From contig NZ_QJUI01000008.1 in assembly GCF_004327285.1 (NCBI RefSeq), forward strand, positions 62,001 to 126,000: 64,000 nucleotides of DNA, written 5' to 3'. The first letter of the stretch is position 1; each line of letters opens with the position of its first letter. The position numbers were made by a program, and so were the translations under genes. Shown here piece after piece: positions 63,301 to 64,000 of this stretch. The notes under the pieces are model-generated. The model did not search any database, had not been told where the DNA came from, and saw only the letters and a list, made by a program, of their open reading frames with translations. The DNA comes from Phytopseudomonas daroniae (GTDB taxonomy: Bacteria > Pseudomonadota > Gammaproteobacteria > Pseudomonadales > Pseudomonadaceae).

Positions 63301-64000
63301 CACCACAGCCCCATCTGCCGGGGCGCATCGCTCAGTTGCTGGCGCAGCAGCAAGGATTCGCGAGTGGCCTGAAGTGGGCGGTAATCCTGGGTGACGATAA
63401 AAGGCTTGGCTTTCTCCAGGGCACAACGCAGGCGGCCGACATCCTCGAAACGGATGCGTTTCTGCCGACGCAAGGCGACCAGGCGCTGGGCGCTGAGCAC
63501 GCCGATGCCGGGGATGCGGGCGATCAGGGTCACGTCGGCGCGATTCAGGTCGACGGGAAAGTGCTGGCGGTTGTTCAGGGCCCAGGCCAGCTTGGGGTCG
63601 ATATCCAGGGCCAGGTTGCCGGGGCCATCGAGCAGTTCGGCGGCTTTGAAACCGTAACCGCGCATCAGGAAGTCCGCCTGGTACAAGCGGTGCTCGCGCA
63701 GCAGTGGCGGCGCCTCGAAGGGCACGCTCTTGGGGCTCTGTGGAATCGGACTGAACGCCGAGTAGTAGACGCGCTTGAGGCGGAAATCGCCATACAGCGA
63801 CTGGGCGGTGTGCAGGATGGTGCTGTCGTCGGTGGCGTCGGCGCCGACGATCATCTGCGTGCTTTGTCCGGCCGGGGCAAAGGCTGGCGCACGTTTTTCG
63901 CTGTCCGCCTCCTCGACGCCGTCACGAATGGTGCCCATGGCCTGTTTGATCGGCGCCACGCTTTTCTCCGGCGCGAGGCGGATCAGGCTGCTTTCGGTGG
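63300..64000 (-). CDS. putative DNA modification/repair radical SAM protein (partial)
   Basis: The C-terminal ~233 residues of a protein whose frame continues past the window edge (upstream codons encode T-E-S-S-L-I-R-L-A-P-E-K). Visible segments are STQMIVGADATDDSTILHTA, RVYYSAFSPIP, REHRLYQADFLMRGYGF, and a helix-hairpin-helix-like LNRADVTLIARIPGIGVLSAQRL. The N-terminal radical SAM cysteines lie outside the window. It matches the TIGR03916 family, partner of the following gene. An internal GTG within the window is not a start. Confidence 0.88.
   Translation of the reverse strand, partial: TESSLIRLAPEKSVAPIKQAMGTIRDGVEEADSEKRAPAFAPAGQSTQMIVGADATDDSTILHTAQSLYGDFRLKRVYYSAFSPIPQSPKSVPFEAPPLLREHRLYQADFLMRGYGFKAAELLDGPGNLALDIDPKLAWALNNRQHFPVDLNRADVTLIARIPGIGVLSAQRLVALRRQKRIRFEDVGRLRCALEKAKPFIVTQDYRPLQATRESLLLRQQLSDAPRQMGLW

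Overview
The window reads as a chromosomal segment of a GC-rich gammaproteobacterium, almost certainly Pseudomonas in the broad sense. Gene order is the main evidence. The blocks ubiA-ubiC-glcC-glcDEFG-glcB, rubA-rubB-HU-SCP2-HDOD-recG-oxyR, ridA-spoT-rpoZ-gmk-yicC-rph and hemW-rdgB-metW-metX-yggT-proC-yggS-pilT-pilU match the pseudomonad core as I remember it from P. aeruginosa. The split class II ribonucleotide reductase (nrdJa/nrdJb), Hfq/Crc-type AAC-rich leaders and intergenic palindromes agree. A member of the P. mendocina/oleovorans lineage is my guess, not something shown by the sequence.

Layout. 1-3.2 kb: an AlbA_2-domain regulator and the first two ubiquinone genes. 3.2-12.6 kb: the glycolate locus, with regulator GlcC, glycolate oxidase GlcDEF, GlcG, malate synthase G and a glycolate/lactate permease. 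Glycolate is imported, oxidised to glyoxylate and condensed with acetyl-CoA to malate. 12.7-22.1 kb: rubredoxin and its reductase, HU, an SCP2 protein, a YbaK-HDOD protein, RecG, OxyR and a TonB-ExbD-ExbB energy-transducing operon. 22.3-29.1 kb: housekeeping genes including SpoT, omega subunit, guanylate kinase, YicC and RNase PH.

29.2-44.9 kb is the accessory heart: a CdiB-like transporter, a ~3,580-residue CdiA-like protein ending in an EndoU nuclease, and a MafI-type immunity gene. After these come two displaced toxin/immunity cassettes, first RNase A-like plus CdiI_2-like and then barnase plus barstar, and a complete IS4-family insertion sequence. Each of the three toxin segments begins at the same short in-phase DNA junction encoding (V/F)GAK. 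This suggests a switchable toxin array. The cassette DNA is visibly more AT-rich than its surroundings.

45.1-46.9 kb holds two overlapping lipoprotein genes of unknown function. 47.3-50.2 kb carries nrdJa/nrdJb behind a pair of NrdR-like boxes. 50.4-64 kb returns to core genes: DUF3392, HemW, RdgB, DUF4426, MetW/MetX, a dynamin-like GTPase, YggU, YggT, ProC, YggS, the PilT/PilU twitching ATPases, and a coupled DNA-repair-type gene pair whose radical SAM member runs off the right edge. No rRNA, tRNA or CRISPR array was recognised.
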